The notes under the pieces are model-generated. The model worked only from the letters and a program-made list of their open reading frames with translations. It was not told the origin of the DNA and searched no databases. Made by a program: the position numbers and the translations under genes. DNA of 64,000 nucleotides from Bacteroidota bacterium (lineage in GTDB: Bacteria > Bacteroidota > Bacteroidia > UKL13-3): NCBI GenBank assembly GCA_027484685.1, contig JAIXSO010000031.1:19333-83332 (forward strand), given 5' to 3'. Of the stretch, positions 36,776-45,195 are shown piece after piece; the first letter of the stretch is position 1, and each line of letters opens with the position of its first letter.

Positions 36776-37969
36776 TTGAACAATATACTAACTATAGCAC
36801 TCATTTCGCCCTATTCTGGAAATAGATTTGCCACCTATTTGAATTATTATGCCGAAAATTTACTTAAAAAAGGTAAAAAGGTAATAGTAATTAGCCCAGA
36901 GTTTTTTGAAATAGCTGAATACATTAAATTAAAAGCACCCCGATATTTAGATAATTTTACAGCTTTGCCTCTAGATGAAAAAATATTTAGCGATAACCGC
37001 CCCAATTATTTTGAACTTTTAGGCCGTTGGAATGCCATTAATAGTAAAATTAAACAAGCTGAAAAAGTGGTAAAGGCCGAGGTTGATTTTGCCTTCTTCT
37101 CTCCTATCGATCCGTTTATACGCGAATCAGTGCATTTATTTTTGCTCGATTTAGTGTTTAAGTACAAATGGAGTGGTATTTATTTTAACCCAAAACCATA
37201 TAGACTAAAACAGTTAAAACTAAATGTGGACCCCAAATTTTTGGAGCCCGATTATTTGTTTAGGTCGAAAAATTGTGTGGGTGTTTGTGTTTTAGATAGA
37301 TTTATAACCGAACCTTTAAAAAGTAGGGTTTATAAAAAAGTAGTGGTTTTTCCTGAAATAAGTAATGTAAGTATTCAAAAAAAGGAATCGGTTTATAGCA
37401 AACAAATTAAGGAAATGGCTAAAAGCCGTGTGGTAGTTGGATTGCTTGGTGTAGAACAAAATGAAGGGATTACAGCTTTAATCAGGTTAATTAAAAAAGT
37501 GGATACCGATAAATACTTTTTTGTATTTGCAGGTAAACTCGATTTTAAATTAATGGATGATAAACAGCGCCAAGAGGTGGAACTGTTTATGAACGACCAT
37601 GCACCCAATATTCTATTCATTTTACAACCATTAAACGAAGAGGAAATCAATCAGATTTATAAAGAGATAGATATAAGCTACTTGTATTTTTACAATTACG
37701 TATCTTCTAATAATTTATTAACTAAAGCAGCTTATTACCAAAAACCCATTTTAGCCAATAAAGATTTTTGTGTAGGCGATACTGTTAAAAAATTTAAAAT
37801 TGGTTTAAGTGTAAATGGTAAAATGGAAGAAAGTGTAAATGCACTTGAATTTTTAAGACTAGAACGTCTTGACTTTAATGTATTTGATAAAGAAGCATTT
37901 AGTGAATATTACGCTTTGCAAAGTGAATCATTTTTAACCAATGCCTTTGAAGAAATTATGTTCTTTTAG
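36776..37969 (+). CDS. Glycosyltransferase, GT-B-like
   Basis: 397 residues. The N-terminal strand ILTIALISPYSGNRFATYLNYYAENLLKKG resembles the donor/acceptor lobe of GT-B enzymes. The second half contains VVGLLGVEQNEGITALIRLI and VFAGKLDF-type strands, and then a motif-poor C-terminus, so the assignment is by overall shape. The start codon is TTG: no ATG is available before the first beta strand. It lies 83 bp before dedA on the same strand. The target sugar is unknown. Confidence 0.7.
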   Translation: MNNILTIALISPYSGNRFATYLNYYAENLLKKGKKVIVISPEFFEIAEYIKLKAPRYLDNFTALPLDEKIFSDNRPNYFELLGRWNAINSKIKQAEKVVKAEVDFAFFSPIDPFIRESVHLFLLDLVFKYKWSGIYFNPKPYRLKQLKLNVDPKFLEPDYLFRSKNCVGVCVLDRFITEPLKSRVYKKVVVFPEISNVSIQKKESVYSKQIKEMAKSRVVVGLLGVEQNEGITALIRLIKKVDTDKYFFVFAGKLDFKLMDDKQRQEVELFMNDHAPNILFILQPLNEEEINQIYKEIDISYLYFYNYVSSNNLLTKAAYYQKPILANKDFCVGDTVKKFKIGLSVNGKMEESVNALEFLRLERLDFNVFDKEAFSEYYALQSESFLTNAFEEIMFF

Positions 37970-38052
37970 TACTTTGACTATTTATAAACAATGTAAACTG
38001 TTGCATTAATGCATAAAAAGGCTTAATTCGTAAAAAATTAATTTTTAAAATA

Positions 38053-38664
38053 GTGGATAGTTTTTGGGATTTATTTAAGCCGCAAGAGTTAATTGAGTTC
38101 GGAGGTTTTGCCTTGGTGCTTGTCATTATATTTTTAGAAAATGGCGTTTTCTTTGGCTTTTTTCTCCCTGGCGATTCGTTGCTCTTCACCGCAGGCTTGC
38201 TTTGCACCACTATTTTAAAAATAACCTTAACTAAACTTATTATTGGTATTGCTTTGGCAGCAATTGGTGGCTATTATTTTGGTTATTGGTTTGGCTGGAA
38301 AACAGGCGATAATATTTACAAACGAAAAGAAAGTATTTTTTTTAAAAAGAAATACATGGAAACAGCACAAGAGTTTTATAAAAAATATGGTGGAATAGCA
38401 CTTATTTTAGGTAGATTTTTGCCAATAGTAAGAACTTTTGCTCCTATTTTAGCGGGCATAGTTCGTGTAAATCCTTTCATATTCTTTATTTACACTGTGG
38501 TAGGTGCATTCTTGTGGCCTGTAGTAGTTTGTGGTGCAGGTTTTTATGTTGGCCAAGTTTTTCCTCAAGCCATCGATTATTTAAATTATATCATCATTGG
38601 GTTTATTGTAGTAACTAGCATTCCCGTTGTTAAATCACTTACTAAAAAGAAAACGGTTGAATAG
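38053..38664 (+). CDS. DedA family membrane protein
   Basis: 203 residues. The motif FFLPGDSLLFTAGLL (about 36-50) and the later GGIALILGRFLPIVRTFAPILAG (about 115-137) are the two conserved DedA/VTT segments. Four to five TM helices. Established: members flip or transport lipids such as undecaprenyl phosphate or phosphatidylethanolamine. Start GTG. The stop codon falls inside a short 9-bp repeat array. Confidence 0.93.
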   Translation: MDSFWDLFKPQELIEFGGFALVLVIIFLENGVFFGFFLPGDSLLFTAGLLCTTILKITLTKLIIGIALAAIGGYYFGYWFGWKTGDNIYKRKESIFFKKKYMETAQEFYKKYGGIALILGRFLPIVRTFAPILAGIVRVNPFIFFIYTVVGAFLWPVVVCGAGFYVGQVFPQAIDYLNYIIIGFIVVTSIPVVKSLTKKKTVE

Positions 38665-38680
38665 TTAATAGAGTTAACCC
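38651..38680. repeat. Short 9-bp array overlapping dedA stop
   Basis: GGTTGAATAGTTAATAGAG followed by TTAACCC: two to three units of the GTTAATAGA theme, in phase and containing the stop TAG of the DedA gene. Confidence 0.5.
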
Positions 38681-38734
38681 ATAAACCTATTTTGCCAATT
38701 TGGTTTACAACTCTTTTTTATACATTTGCCCAAT

Positions 38735-39412
38735 ATGCACATAGGTACACTTTTTATTGTTCCAACTCCCATTGGAAATTTGGAAGATATTACGCTTCGA
38801 GCCATTCGTATCTTAAAAGAAGTAGATTTAATAATAGCGGAAGATACTAGGCAAAGCATAAAATTATTAAATCACTACGACATAAAAAAGCCTTTGCAAA
38901 GCTACCATATGCATAATGAACATAAGGTATTGCAACATTATGTAAATGAATTACTAGACGGAAAAAATATAGCATTAATTAGCGATGCAGGCACTCCCGC
39001 CATTAGCGACCCTGGTTTTTTATTGGTGCGCGAAAGTTTAAAAAACAGCATCAAAGTCGATTGTTTACCTGGAGCAACCGCGTTTGTACCAGCTTTGGTA
39101 AAAAGTGGTTTACCTGCTGATAGCTTTTGTTTTGAAGGATTTTTGCCAGAAAAAAAAGGCCGACAAACCATGTTAAAAAAACTTTGTGAGGAAGAGCGCA
39201 CCATAATTTTGTATGAAAGTCCGCATAGAATTGTAAAAACACTTAAACAGTTTGTTGAATATTTTGGCGCAGAAAGGCAAATAAGCGTAAGCCGTGAGTT
39301 AACCAAAACCTTTGAGGAAACTGTTAATGGAACAATTGCGGAAGTGCTTAATCATTTTGAAAACAACACTGTAAAAGGTGAATTTGTAATAGTTATAGAT
39401 GGTAAAAAATAA
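38735..39412 (+). CDS. rsmI: 16S rRNA (cytidine1402-2'-O)-methyltransferase RsmI
   Basis: 225 residues from the ATG at 38735 (MHIGTLFIVPTPIGNL); an in-frame TTG 9 bp upstream is less likely. VPTPIGNLEDITLRA, AEDTRQS and ISDAGTPAISDPG are diagnostic of the SAM-dependent YraL/RsmI fold. It 2'-O-methylates C1402 in the ribosomal decoding centre. It overlaps the lnt start by 14 bp. Confidence 0.96.
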   Translation: MHIGTLFIVPTPIGNLEDITLRAIRILKEVDLIIAEDTRQSIKLLNHYDIKKPLQSYHMHNEHKVLQHYVNELLDGKNIALISDAGTPAISDPGFLLVRESLKNSIKVDCLPGATAFVPALVKSGLPADSFCFEGFLPEKKGRQTMLKKLCEEERTIILYESPHRIVKTLKQFVEYFGAERQISVSRELTKTFEETVNGTIAEVLNHFENNTVKGEFVIVIDGKK

Positions 39413-41000
39413 CACATTAAGGTGGCTGTTATACGGCCTTGGGGCAGCAATAAGTTTTGGATTAGCTTGGGTACCTTTTAATATTACTCCTTTAATTTTT
39501 GTAAGTTTCTTTTTGCTTTTATTACTAGAGCAAGAAATGCGTTTACAAAAAATTCATACTGGAATTTTTGTTTCCATCATAGTTTTTAGCAATATATGTT
39601 TAAATTTATTTACCACTTATTGGATTTGGAATGCTAGTCCTGGAGGTGGTGTATTTGCTTGGCTTTTCGATACTTTTTTAATGACCATACCTTGGTGGAT
39701 TTTTCATGTAGTTAATAAAAAACAGCAACGTGTAAACTATTGGTTTTTTATTGCTTTATGGATTGGTGTTGAATTATTGCATACCCGTTGGCAATTTGCT
39801 TACCCTTGGCTAACCTTAGGAAATGTTTTTGCAGCTTGGCCACAAATAATTCAATGGTACGAATATACAGGTGTATTTGGTGGTAGTTTATGGGTTTTGC
39901 TAGTTAGCATAGCAGGTTTAAAACTTTACAATTTTAAAAAGGAGTTTGGCTCAATTCCAACCAAGAAAATATTCAATCAATTGTTTATTTATATTTTAGC
40001 ACCACTGTTTTTATCGTTTTACATTTTAAATGGTCGCCATAACAATAATGCAACCGCTGATAAATCAAGAAAAGCCGAAATTACCATTGCTCAACCAAAC
40101 TTTGACCCTTATGAAAAATTTGAAAGCATAGCTCCATATCAGCAAATGCAGCAGATTTTAAATTTAACAGCTGGCAAATTAAACCCAACTACGCATGTGG
40201 CATTAATGCCCGAAACAGCTATTACTGAAGATATAGATGAACGAAATTTCAACCAAAACAACTCTGTAAATTTAGTAGATACCTTTATTAATAACCATGC
40301 TGGATTGAGTATTTTAAGTGGTGCCAGTACTTTCAAATTTTATTTCGATAAGAATGAAGTAACCCCTACAGCAAGGTTTTATCAAGATAATATTTACTAC
40401 GATTATTACAATACAGCAGTGTTTAAAAACAGCCAATCAAATTGGCAAGTTTACCATAAAAGCAAATTGGTTCCTGGGGTTGAAAATATGCCTTATGTAA
40501 ATGTATTTAGTTTCCTTAAAAAATTTGTTATAAACCTTGGTGGTACAAGCGGTGGCCTAGGAAAAGATAAAGAACCTAGCAACTTTACCGATGTAAATAA
40601 AGTACAATATGCGCCTGTAATTTGTTACGAAAGTGTGTTTGGGGAATATGTAACAGATTATGTAAAAAAAGGTGCAAACGTTATTTGTATAATAACCAAC
40701 GATGCTTGGTGGGGAAATACTGCTGGTTATAAACAACATTTTGAGTACGCCAAATTACGTGCAATTGAAAACAGAAGATATGTGGCAAGGTCAGCCAATA
40801 CTGGCATTTCGGGCTTTATAGATGACGAAGGAAACACCATTCAAAAAACTAAATGGAATGAAGTTACAGCAATAAATGGAACTGTAAAAGTAAATGCTGA
40901 GATTACTTTTTACACCAAGTATGGCGATTACATTGCATATATGGCTGCATTTTATTTGTTGTTTAATTTGCCTAAACTTTTATTACGAAGAAAAAATTAA
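39399..41000 (+). CDS. lnt: Apolipoprotein N-acyltransferase
   Basis: 533 residues. About seven N-terminal TM helices precede a nitrilase-like domain (from about 225). The catalytic residues are in place: Glu near 272 (MPETAI), Lys near 354 (YHKSKLVPG) and Cys near 409 (PVICYESVFG). It transfers a third acyl chain to the N-terminal Cys of lipoproteins in the inner membrane; several lipoproteins are encoded nearby. The start lies within rsmI (14-bp overlap), so translation is probably coupled. Confidence 0.95.
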   Translation: MVKNNTLRWLLYGLGAAISFGLAWVPFNITPLIFVSFFLLLLLEQEMRLQKIHTGIFVSIIVFSNICLNLFTTYWIWNASPGGGVFAWLFDTFLMTIPWWIFHVVNKKQQRVNYWFFIALWIGVELLHTRWQFAYPWLTLGNVFAAWPQIIQWYEYTGVFGGSLWVLLVSIAGLKLYNFKKEFGSIPTKKIFNQLFIYILAPLFLSFYILNGRHNNNATADKSRKAEITIAQPNFDPYEKFESIAPYQQMQQILNLTAGKLNPTTHVALMPETAITEDIDERNFNQNNSVNLVDTFINNHAGLSILSGASTFKFYFDKNEVTPTARFYQDNIYYDYYNTAVFKNSQSNWQVYHKSKLVPGVENMPYVNVFSFLKKFVINLGGTSGGLGKDKEPSNFTDVNKVQYAPVICYESVFGEYVTDYVKKGANVICIITNDAWWGNTAGYKQHFEYAKLRAIENRRYVARSANTGISGFIDDEGNTIQKTKWNEVTAINGTVKVNAEITFYTKYGDYIAYMAAFYLLFNLPKLLLRRKN

Positions 41001-41089
41001 TGATAGCTTTTGAGGAAATAGAATCTAATTGCAAAAAATATCCACTAGAAATAATATTATAAAATTGGTATCATTTTCTTACTCCAAAA

Positions 41090-41434
41090 TTATACTTCTA
41101 ATAATGATTTGTCTTCCCAAACATCTTCATAATTATTTTCACCAATTAAGAATCTAAATCCCGGAGGTAAACCTAAAAATTTAATCACATCAGGACACCA
41201 ATCAATTAAATGAGAAACATGCAATGGATGAAAAAAATCGTCTGAATCCGAAAACTCCTCTCCTGCCCAAATATACCAACCTGTAGAATTTCCTTCTTGC
41301 GGATGCCTAAGGCCATTAATTGGAAGCATACCAGACTTAATATTCAAAGAAATGCCAACGACAAGTTCTTCAGGAGATGAAAAAAAAGGAGCTGAATATT
41401 TTTCACATATTTCTATTTGACTTTTATTGTTCAT
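41090..41434 (-). CDS. Imm33/DUF2185-like immunity-type protein
   Basis: 114 residues, acidic, no signal peptide. [19 protein letters not shown] (about 41-59) followed by [20 protein letters not shown] and [12 protein letters not shown] resembles the Imm33 (DUF2185) arrangement, in which a GW-hydrophobic segment precedes an acidic loop and a P-x-L/APxGxxF segment. Established: Imm33 proteins are predicted immunity proteins of polymorphic toxins, though many are encoded singly. No toxin is encoded nearby. The family call is from memory of pattern and is moderately secure. Confidence 0.65.
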   Translation of the reverse strand: MNNKSQIEICEKYSAPFFSSPEELVVGISLNIKSGMLPINGLRHPQEGNSTGWYIWAGEEFSDSDDFFHPLHVSHLIDWCPDVIKFLGLPPGFRFLIGENNYEDVWEDKSLLEV

Positions 41435-41529
41435 TTATATTTTAACTTTCCTTCGTTTTCAACTTTGTTAAGTTAATTCGAAAGTGATTTTTAATAAAAC
41501 AACTAACAAACCTTTATTACTTATAACCT

Positions 41530-41868
41530 CTACCCTACCAACTCTTCCCAATACTCAACTGCTCTGCGGGTATGTGGAATAACAATGGTTCCACCAACAA
41601 TATTGGCAACTGCAAATATTTCAAACATTTGCTCAGTAGTAACTCCAGCTTCATGGCATTTACCTAAATGGTATTTTATACAATCATCGCAACGCAAAAC
41701 CATGCTGGCTACCAAGCCTAACATTTCTTTTACTTGACTGCTCAATGCACCATCAGCATAAGTATTGCTATCTAAGTTAAATAAACGTTTCAATACCAAG
41801 TTTTCCGAACCTAGTATTTTTTCATTCATTTTTTCGCGGTAAGTATTAAATTCTTCTACTTTATTCAT
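41530..41868 (-). CDS. Carboxymuconolactone decarboxylase (AhpD-like) family protein
   Basis: 112 residues. LRCDDCIKYHLGKCHEAGVT (about 58-77) contains the CxxC...H motif of AhpD-type members, followed by the helix AVANIVGGTIVIPH. Such proteins act as peroxidase partners or gamma-carboxymuconolactone decarboxylases; the two cysteines and histidine favour a thiol redox role. Single gene. Confidence 0.9.
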   Translation of the reverse strand: MNKVEEFNTYREKMNEKILGSENLVLKRLFNLDSNTYADGALSSQVKEMLGLVASMVLRCDDCIKYHLGKCHEAGVTTEQMFEIFAVANIVGGTIVIPHTRRAVEYWEELVG

Positions 41869-41943
41869 AATATTTGGTTTGTTTCAAGCTGTTTGCTTCA
41901 AGTTTCTTTAGTAATTTATTTTAAAATATTTATGCCAATAGTA

Positions 41944-42396
41944 TTAGTTATTTTTCAAATAGGTTTCTAACTCTTCAGGCTTTTGAGTGCCAATTAGAAT
42001 TCTTTCGCCATTTTTTAAAACCAACTGCAAACCCATATTTCCCGACACATTATAGGCTTTACCGTTTTTAAAACCATATCGGTATCCCCAACCGCCATAT
42101 TCTTTTATGGGTGAGTATTTTCTAACCTCAATAGAAGCTACTTCGCTCCAAGTAATTAACCTTCCTTTAAACTGAAAAGGGAATAATTGAAAATAAACAC
42201 CTTCTTTATTAATTTTAGTGTTCAACCTTAGTGCTATTAAAATTAAATCGGCCAAAAAAGTAACCACTAATGGAGATATTGAAGCAAATGAAGCCGGCAT
42301 TTGCACATAATTAATAGCTGCAAAAATGGTAACAGTTACCATTAATACAATCACCCAAGCTTGCTTCACTTTTTGGCTTTCTATAAATTCATTCAT
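41944..42396 (-). CDS. Unknown membrane protein with PH-like domain
   Basis: 150 residues. Two TM helices (about 13-29 and 38-56) are followed by a beta-rich region (LFPFQFKGRLITWSEVASIEVRKY ... LVLKNGERILIGTQKPEEL) typical of bacterial PH-like (bPH) domains. The function is unknown. Single gene, divergent from the isocitrate dehydrogenase gene. Confidence 0.75.
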   Translation of the reverse strand: MNEFIESQKVKQAWVIVLMVTVTIFAAINYVQMPASFASISPLVVTFLADLILIALRLNTKINKEGVYFQLFPFQFKGRLITWSEVASIEVRKYSPIKEYGGWGYRYGFKNGKAYNVSGNMGLQLVLKNGERILIGTQKPEELETYLKNN

Positions 42397-42565
42397 GTTT
42401 TATTTAAAATTTATTATACAAAAATAACTAAAAGCAAGTTATTACTAACCTTTAAAAAAATTAAAACAAAAACCCATAAAAATAACTTATGCTAAACATT
42501 ATAAACATAAATAAAAATTTATTGAAAAAGCTTTTCATTTTTGTGCCACAATTTTTAAAACAATT

Positions 42566-44008
42566 ATGAAAACAAAAAAAATAACGGTAGCAAAAGGCGA
42601 TGGAATTGGTCCAGAAATAATGGATGCAACTTTAAAAATAATTTTAGCAGCAGGCGCAAAAATTGAAGTTGAAGAAATTGAGGTTGGGGAAAAAGTGTAT
42701 TTGGCTGGAAACTTGGCAGGCATTGATAAAGCCAGTTGGGATATAATTAGAAAAAACAAGGTGTTTTTAAAAGCACCCATTACTACCCCACAAGGAGGAG
42801 GATATAAAAGTTTAAATGTAACTACCCGTAAATTTTTAGGATTATATGCCAATGTAAGGCCTTGCGCAAGTTTACACCCTTATGTAAGCACCAAACATCC
42901 GGTAATGGATATTGTAATTATTAGAGAAAACGAAGAAGATTTATATGCTGGTATTGAGCATCAACAAACTGATGAAGTGGTGCAATGCTTAAAATTAATT
43001 AGCCGCCCAGGATGTGAAAAAATTGTTCGTTACGCATTTGAATATGCTAAACAATATGGTCGCAAAAAAGTAACATGTTTTACCAAAGATAATATAATGA
43101 AACAAACGGATGGTTTGTTCCATCAAGTGTTTGATGAAATTGCAAAAGAATATCCTGAAATAGAAAACGAGCACTGGATTATAGATATTGGCGCAGCAAA
43201 AATGGCCGATACTCCAGAGTTATTTGATGTAATAGTAATGCCTAATTTATATGGTGACGTACTTTCTGATGTAGCAGCACAAATTGCAGGTTCGGTTGGG
43301 CTTGCAGGCTCGGCTAATATTGGTGAAGAGTGTGCCATGTTTGAAGCTATTCATGGCTCAGCACCACGCAGAGCAGGGCAAAATATGGCTAACCCTTCAG
43401 GTTTATTGCAAGGAGCTATTCAAATGCTTTGCCATATTGGGCAAACTGAAGTTGCTGAAAAAGTACAAAATGCTTGGTTAACTACTATTGAAGAAGGTAT
43501 TCATACTTATGATATTTTTAAAGAAGGAACAAGTAAACAAAAAGTTGGAACCAAAGAGTTTGCAGATGAAGTAATTAATAATTTAGGTAAAAAACCTAGT
43601 TTACTAAAAGAAGTGGTTTACAAAAAAAATGTGGTGCTCAATTTACCAAAATATGTTAGAAAAGAACCTGCTAAAAAAGACCTAGTTGGAGTTGATTTAT
43701 TTGTTCACTTTAGTAATTACGAGGTGGATGATTTAGTAAAATTAATAGCAATATTAAATAGCACCAAACTAGAGTTAAGTATGATTACTAATCGAGGAAT
43801 AAAGGTTTGGCCTGAGGGTTTTAAAGAAACTTTTTGTACTGACCATTGGCGTTGCAGATTTAAACCAACTAAAGGTAATTTAATCAATAAAAACGATATT
43901 ATAGAATTACTAATAAGTGCTTATCAACATGATATTGATATTATAAAAACTGAAAATTTATACGAGTTTGATGGTAAACAAGCTTACTCATTAGGACAAG
44001 GACAGTAA
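42566..44008 (+). CDS. icd: Isocitrate dehydrogenase, Thermus-type long form
   Basis: 480 residues. The start KGDGIGPEI (10-18) and the RENEEDLYAGIEH, FTKDNIMKQTDG and PNLYGDVLSD segments are the conserved substrate- and metal-binding parts of the isocitrate/isopropylmalate dehydrogenase superfamily. A C-terminal extension of ~140 residues after the catalytic core matches the longer Thermus-like IDHs. TCA-cycle step to 2-oxoglutarate; the cofactor (NADP+ likely) cannot be fixed by eye. Followed by an 81-aa gene after 20 bp. Confidence 0.93.
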   Translation: MKTKKITVAKGDGIGPEIMDATLKIILAAGAKIEVEEIEVGEKVYLAGNLAGIDKASWDIIRKNKVFLKAPITTPQGGGYKSLNVTTRKFLGLYANVRPCASLHPYVSTKHPVMDIVIIRENEEDLYAGIEHQQTDEVVQCLKLISRPGCEKIVRYAFEYAKQYGRKKVTCFTKDNIMKQTDGLFHQVFDEIAKEYPEIENEHWIIDIGAAKMADTPELFDVIVMPNLYGDVLSDVAAQIAGSVGLAGSANIGEECAMFEAIHGSAPRRAGQNMANPSGLLQGAIQMLCHIGQTEVAEKVQNAWLTTIEEGIHTYDIFKEGTSKQKVGTKEFADEVINNLGKKPSLLKEVVYKKNVVLNLPKYVRKEPAKKDLVGVDLFVHFSNYEVDDLVKLIAILNSTKLELSMITNRGIKVWPEGFKETFCTDHWRCRFKPTKGNLINKNDIIELLISAYQHDIDIIKTENLYEFDGKQAYSLGQGQ

Positions 44009-44028
44009 TTAGATATAAAACCCTAGAA

Positions 44029-44274
44029 ATGAAAGTAAATTTAATACAAGGGCATTTTGAAAGTGCAGATGCAATAGAAATTATTACACAAATAATACAT
44101 GTAAAAATAAAGTATCACGAAAATAAAATAAAAACTACTAGTAGTGAGGAAGAAATAAAAATGCGTGAAAATAGAATCATAAAACTACAAAGAGATTTAT
44201 TTGAAATCCGCAATTTTATTGACTCAAAAAAAGATTTTATTGATTTACATGCCGAACTAAATTTAGTAAAATAA
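44029..44274 (+). CDS. Small helical protein, unknown function
   Basis: 81 residues: MKVNLIQGHFESADAIEIIT then a long charged helix (about 27-70), probably a coiled coil. I recognise similar short proteins in Bacteroidota without known function. It starts 20 bp after icd and its stop overlaps the DUF6671 start by one base (TAATG), so the three genes form one unit. Confidence 0.75.
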   Translation: MKVNLIQGHFESADAIEIITQIIHVKIKYHENKIKTTSSEEEIKMRENRIIKLQRDLFEIRNFIDSKKDFIDLHAELNLVK

Positions 44275-45107
44275 TGTATTTGGGGAAAAATATTGTAATA
44301 GCTACAAAACATAAAAAGGAGCAAGTAATTGCTCCTTTGTTGTTAACCGAATTAGGTTTAAAAACCATAATTATTCCAACTATTGATACCGACACCTTAG
44401 GTACTTTTACAGGCGAAGTAGAAAGAACTTTCAGTCCGTTTGAAACTGCTATAAAAAAATGTAAAATGGCATTGCACAATTCAAATACAACTTTAGCCAT
44501 AGCAAGCGAAGGTTCATTTGGCCCGCATCCTAGCATGTATTTTATAAATGCCGATGATGAATTATTGGTATTTTACGACAAGGAAAATAAAATCACTATA
44601 ACAGCACGTGAAGTAAGCACTGAAACTAACTTTAATGCCCAAACAATTGAAACATTTAATGAGTTAAAAACATTTGCAGAAAAAGCCCTTTTTCCAACTC
44701 ATGGTTTGATATTGAGAGACAAAAAAGATAGTAACCTTGAAATACAAAAAGGCATTAGCAGTTGGGCTGAGTTAGAAAAATACTTTGTTTATTTTAAAGA
44801 AAACTATGGCAAATTTTATGTTGAAACTGATATGAGAGCCATGTATAACCCAACCCGCATGAAGGTAATTGAAAAGGCCACTTTAAAGTTAATTGACAAG
44901 GTAAAATCAACTTGCCCTGAATGCAACTGCCCTGGCTTTTCTATAACTTCTGTAAAACGAGGTTTACCTTGTATGCTTTGCAATATGCCTACTCAAACGC
45001 CTGTAAAAAATGTTTTTTCTTGCCAAAAATGTAATTTCGAAAAAGAAGAGCCAATCAACCAAAAACAATTTGAAGACCCTATGAATTGTAATTTTTGCAA
45101 TCCTTAG
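44274..45107 (+). CDS. DUF6671 family protein with C-terminal zinc-binding cysteines
   Basis: 277 residues. The N-terminal domain contains IATKHKKEQVIAPLL and ASEGSFGPHPS (about 79-89), the hallmark of DUF6671. The C-terminus has four CxxC-type pairs (CPECNC, CMLC, CQKC, CNFC), enough for two zinc ribbons. Cytoplasmic. Role unknown; zinc ribbons suggest nucleic-acid or protein binding. A 10-bp hairpin (44315-44338) lies within codons 14-22. Coupled to the 81-aa gene. Confidence 0.85.
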   Translation: MYLGKNIVIATKHKKEQVIAPLLLTELGLKTIIIPTIDTDTLGTFTGEVERTFSPFETAIKKCKMALHNSNTTLAIASEGSFGPHPSMYFINADDELLVFYDKENKITITAREVSTETNFNAQTIETFNELKTFAEKALFPTHGLILRDKKDSNLEIQKGISSWAELEKYFVYFKENYGKFYVETDMRAMYNPTRMKVIEKATLKLIDKVKSTCPECNCPGFSITSVKRGLPCMLCNMPTQTPVKNVFSCQKCNFEKEEPINQKQFEDPMNCNFCNP

Positions 45108-45177
45108 TAATTTATATTTGGGATTTTAGGATTAGTTGAAATAAACAATTGCCTAACCATTTTAAGTAAATTTAGCT

Positions 45178-45184
45178 TAATTTG
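45178..45184 (+). promoter_or_regulatory. Putative -7 box of metG
   Basis: TAATTTG followed by CGGCTGTTTTT, 11 bp before the metG ATG. The same TTTGCGGCT context is found before purH at 55162. The predicted leader is only a few bases. Confidence 0.4.
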
Positions 45185-45195
45185 CGGCTGTTTTT

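Noticed and set aside
44315..44338. Perfect 10-bp hairpin AAAGGAGCAA-GTAA-TTGCTCCTTT as a terminator
   Set aside because: It lies inside the coding sequence of the DUF6671 gene at codons 14-22 and has no T run after it.
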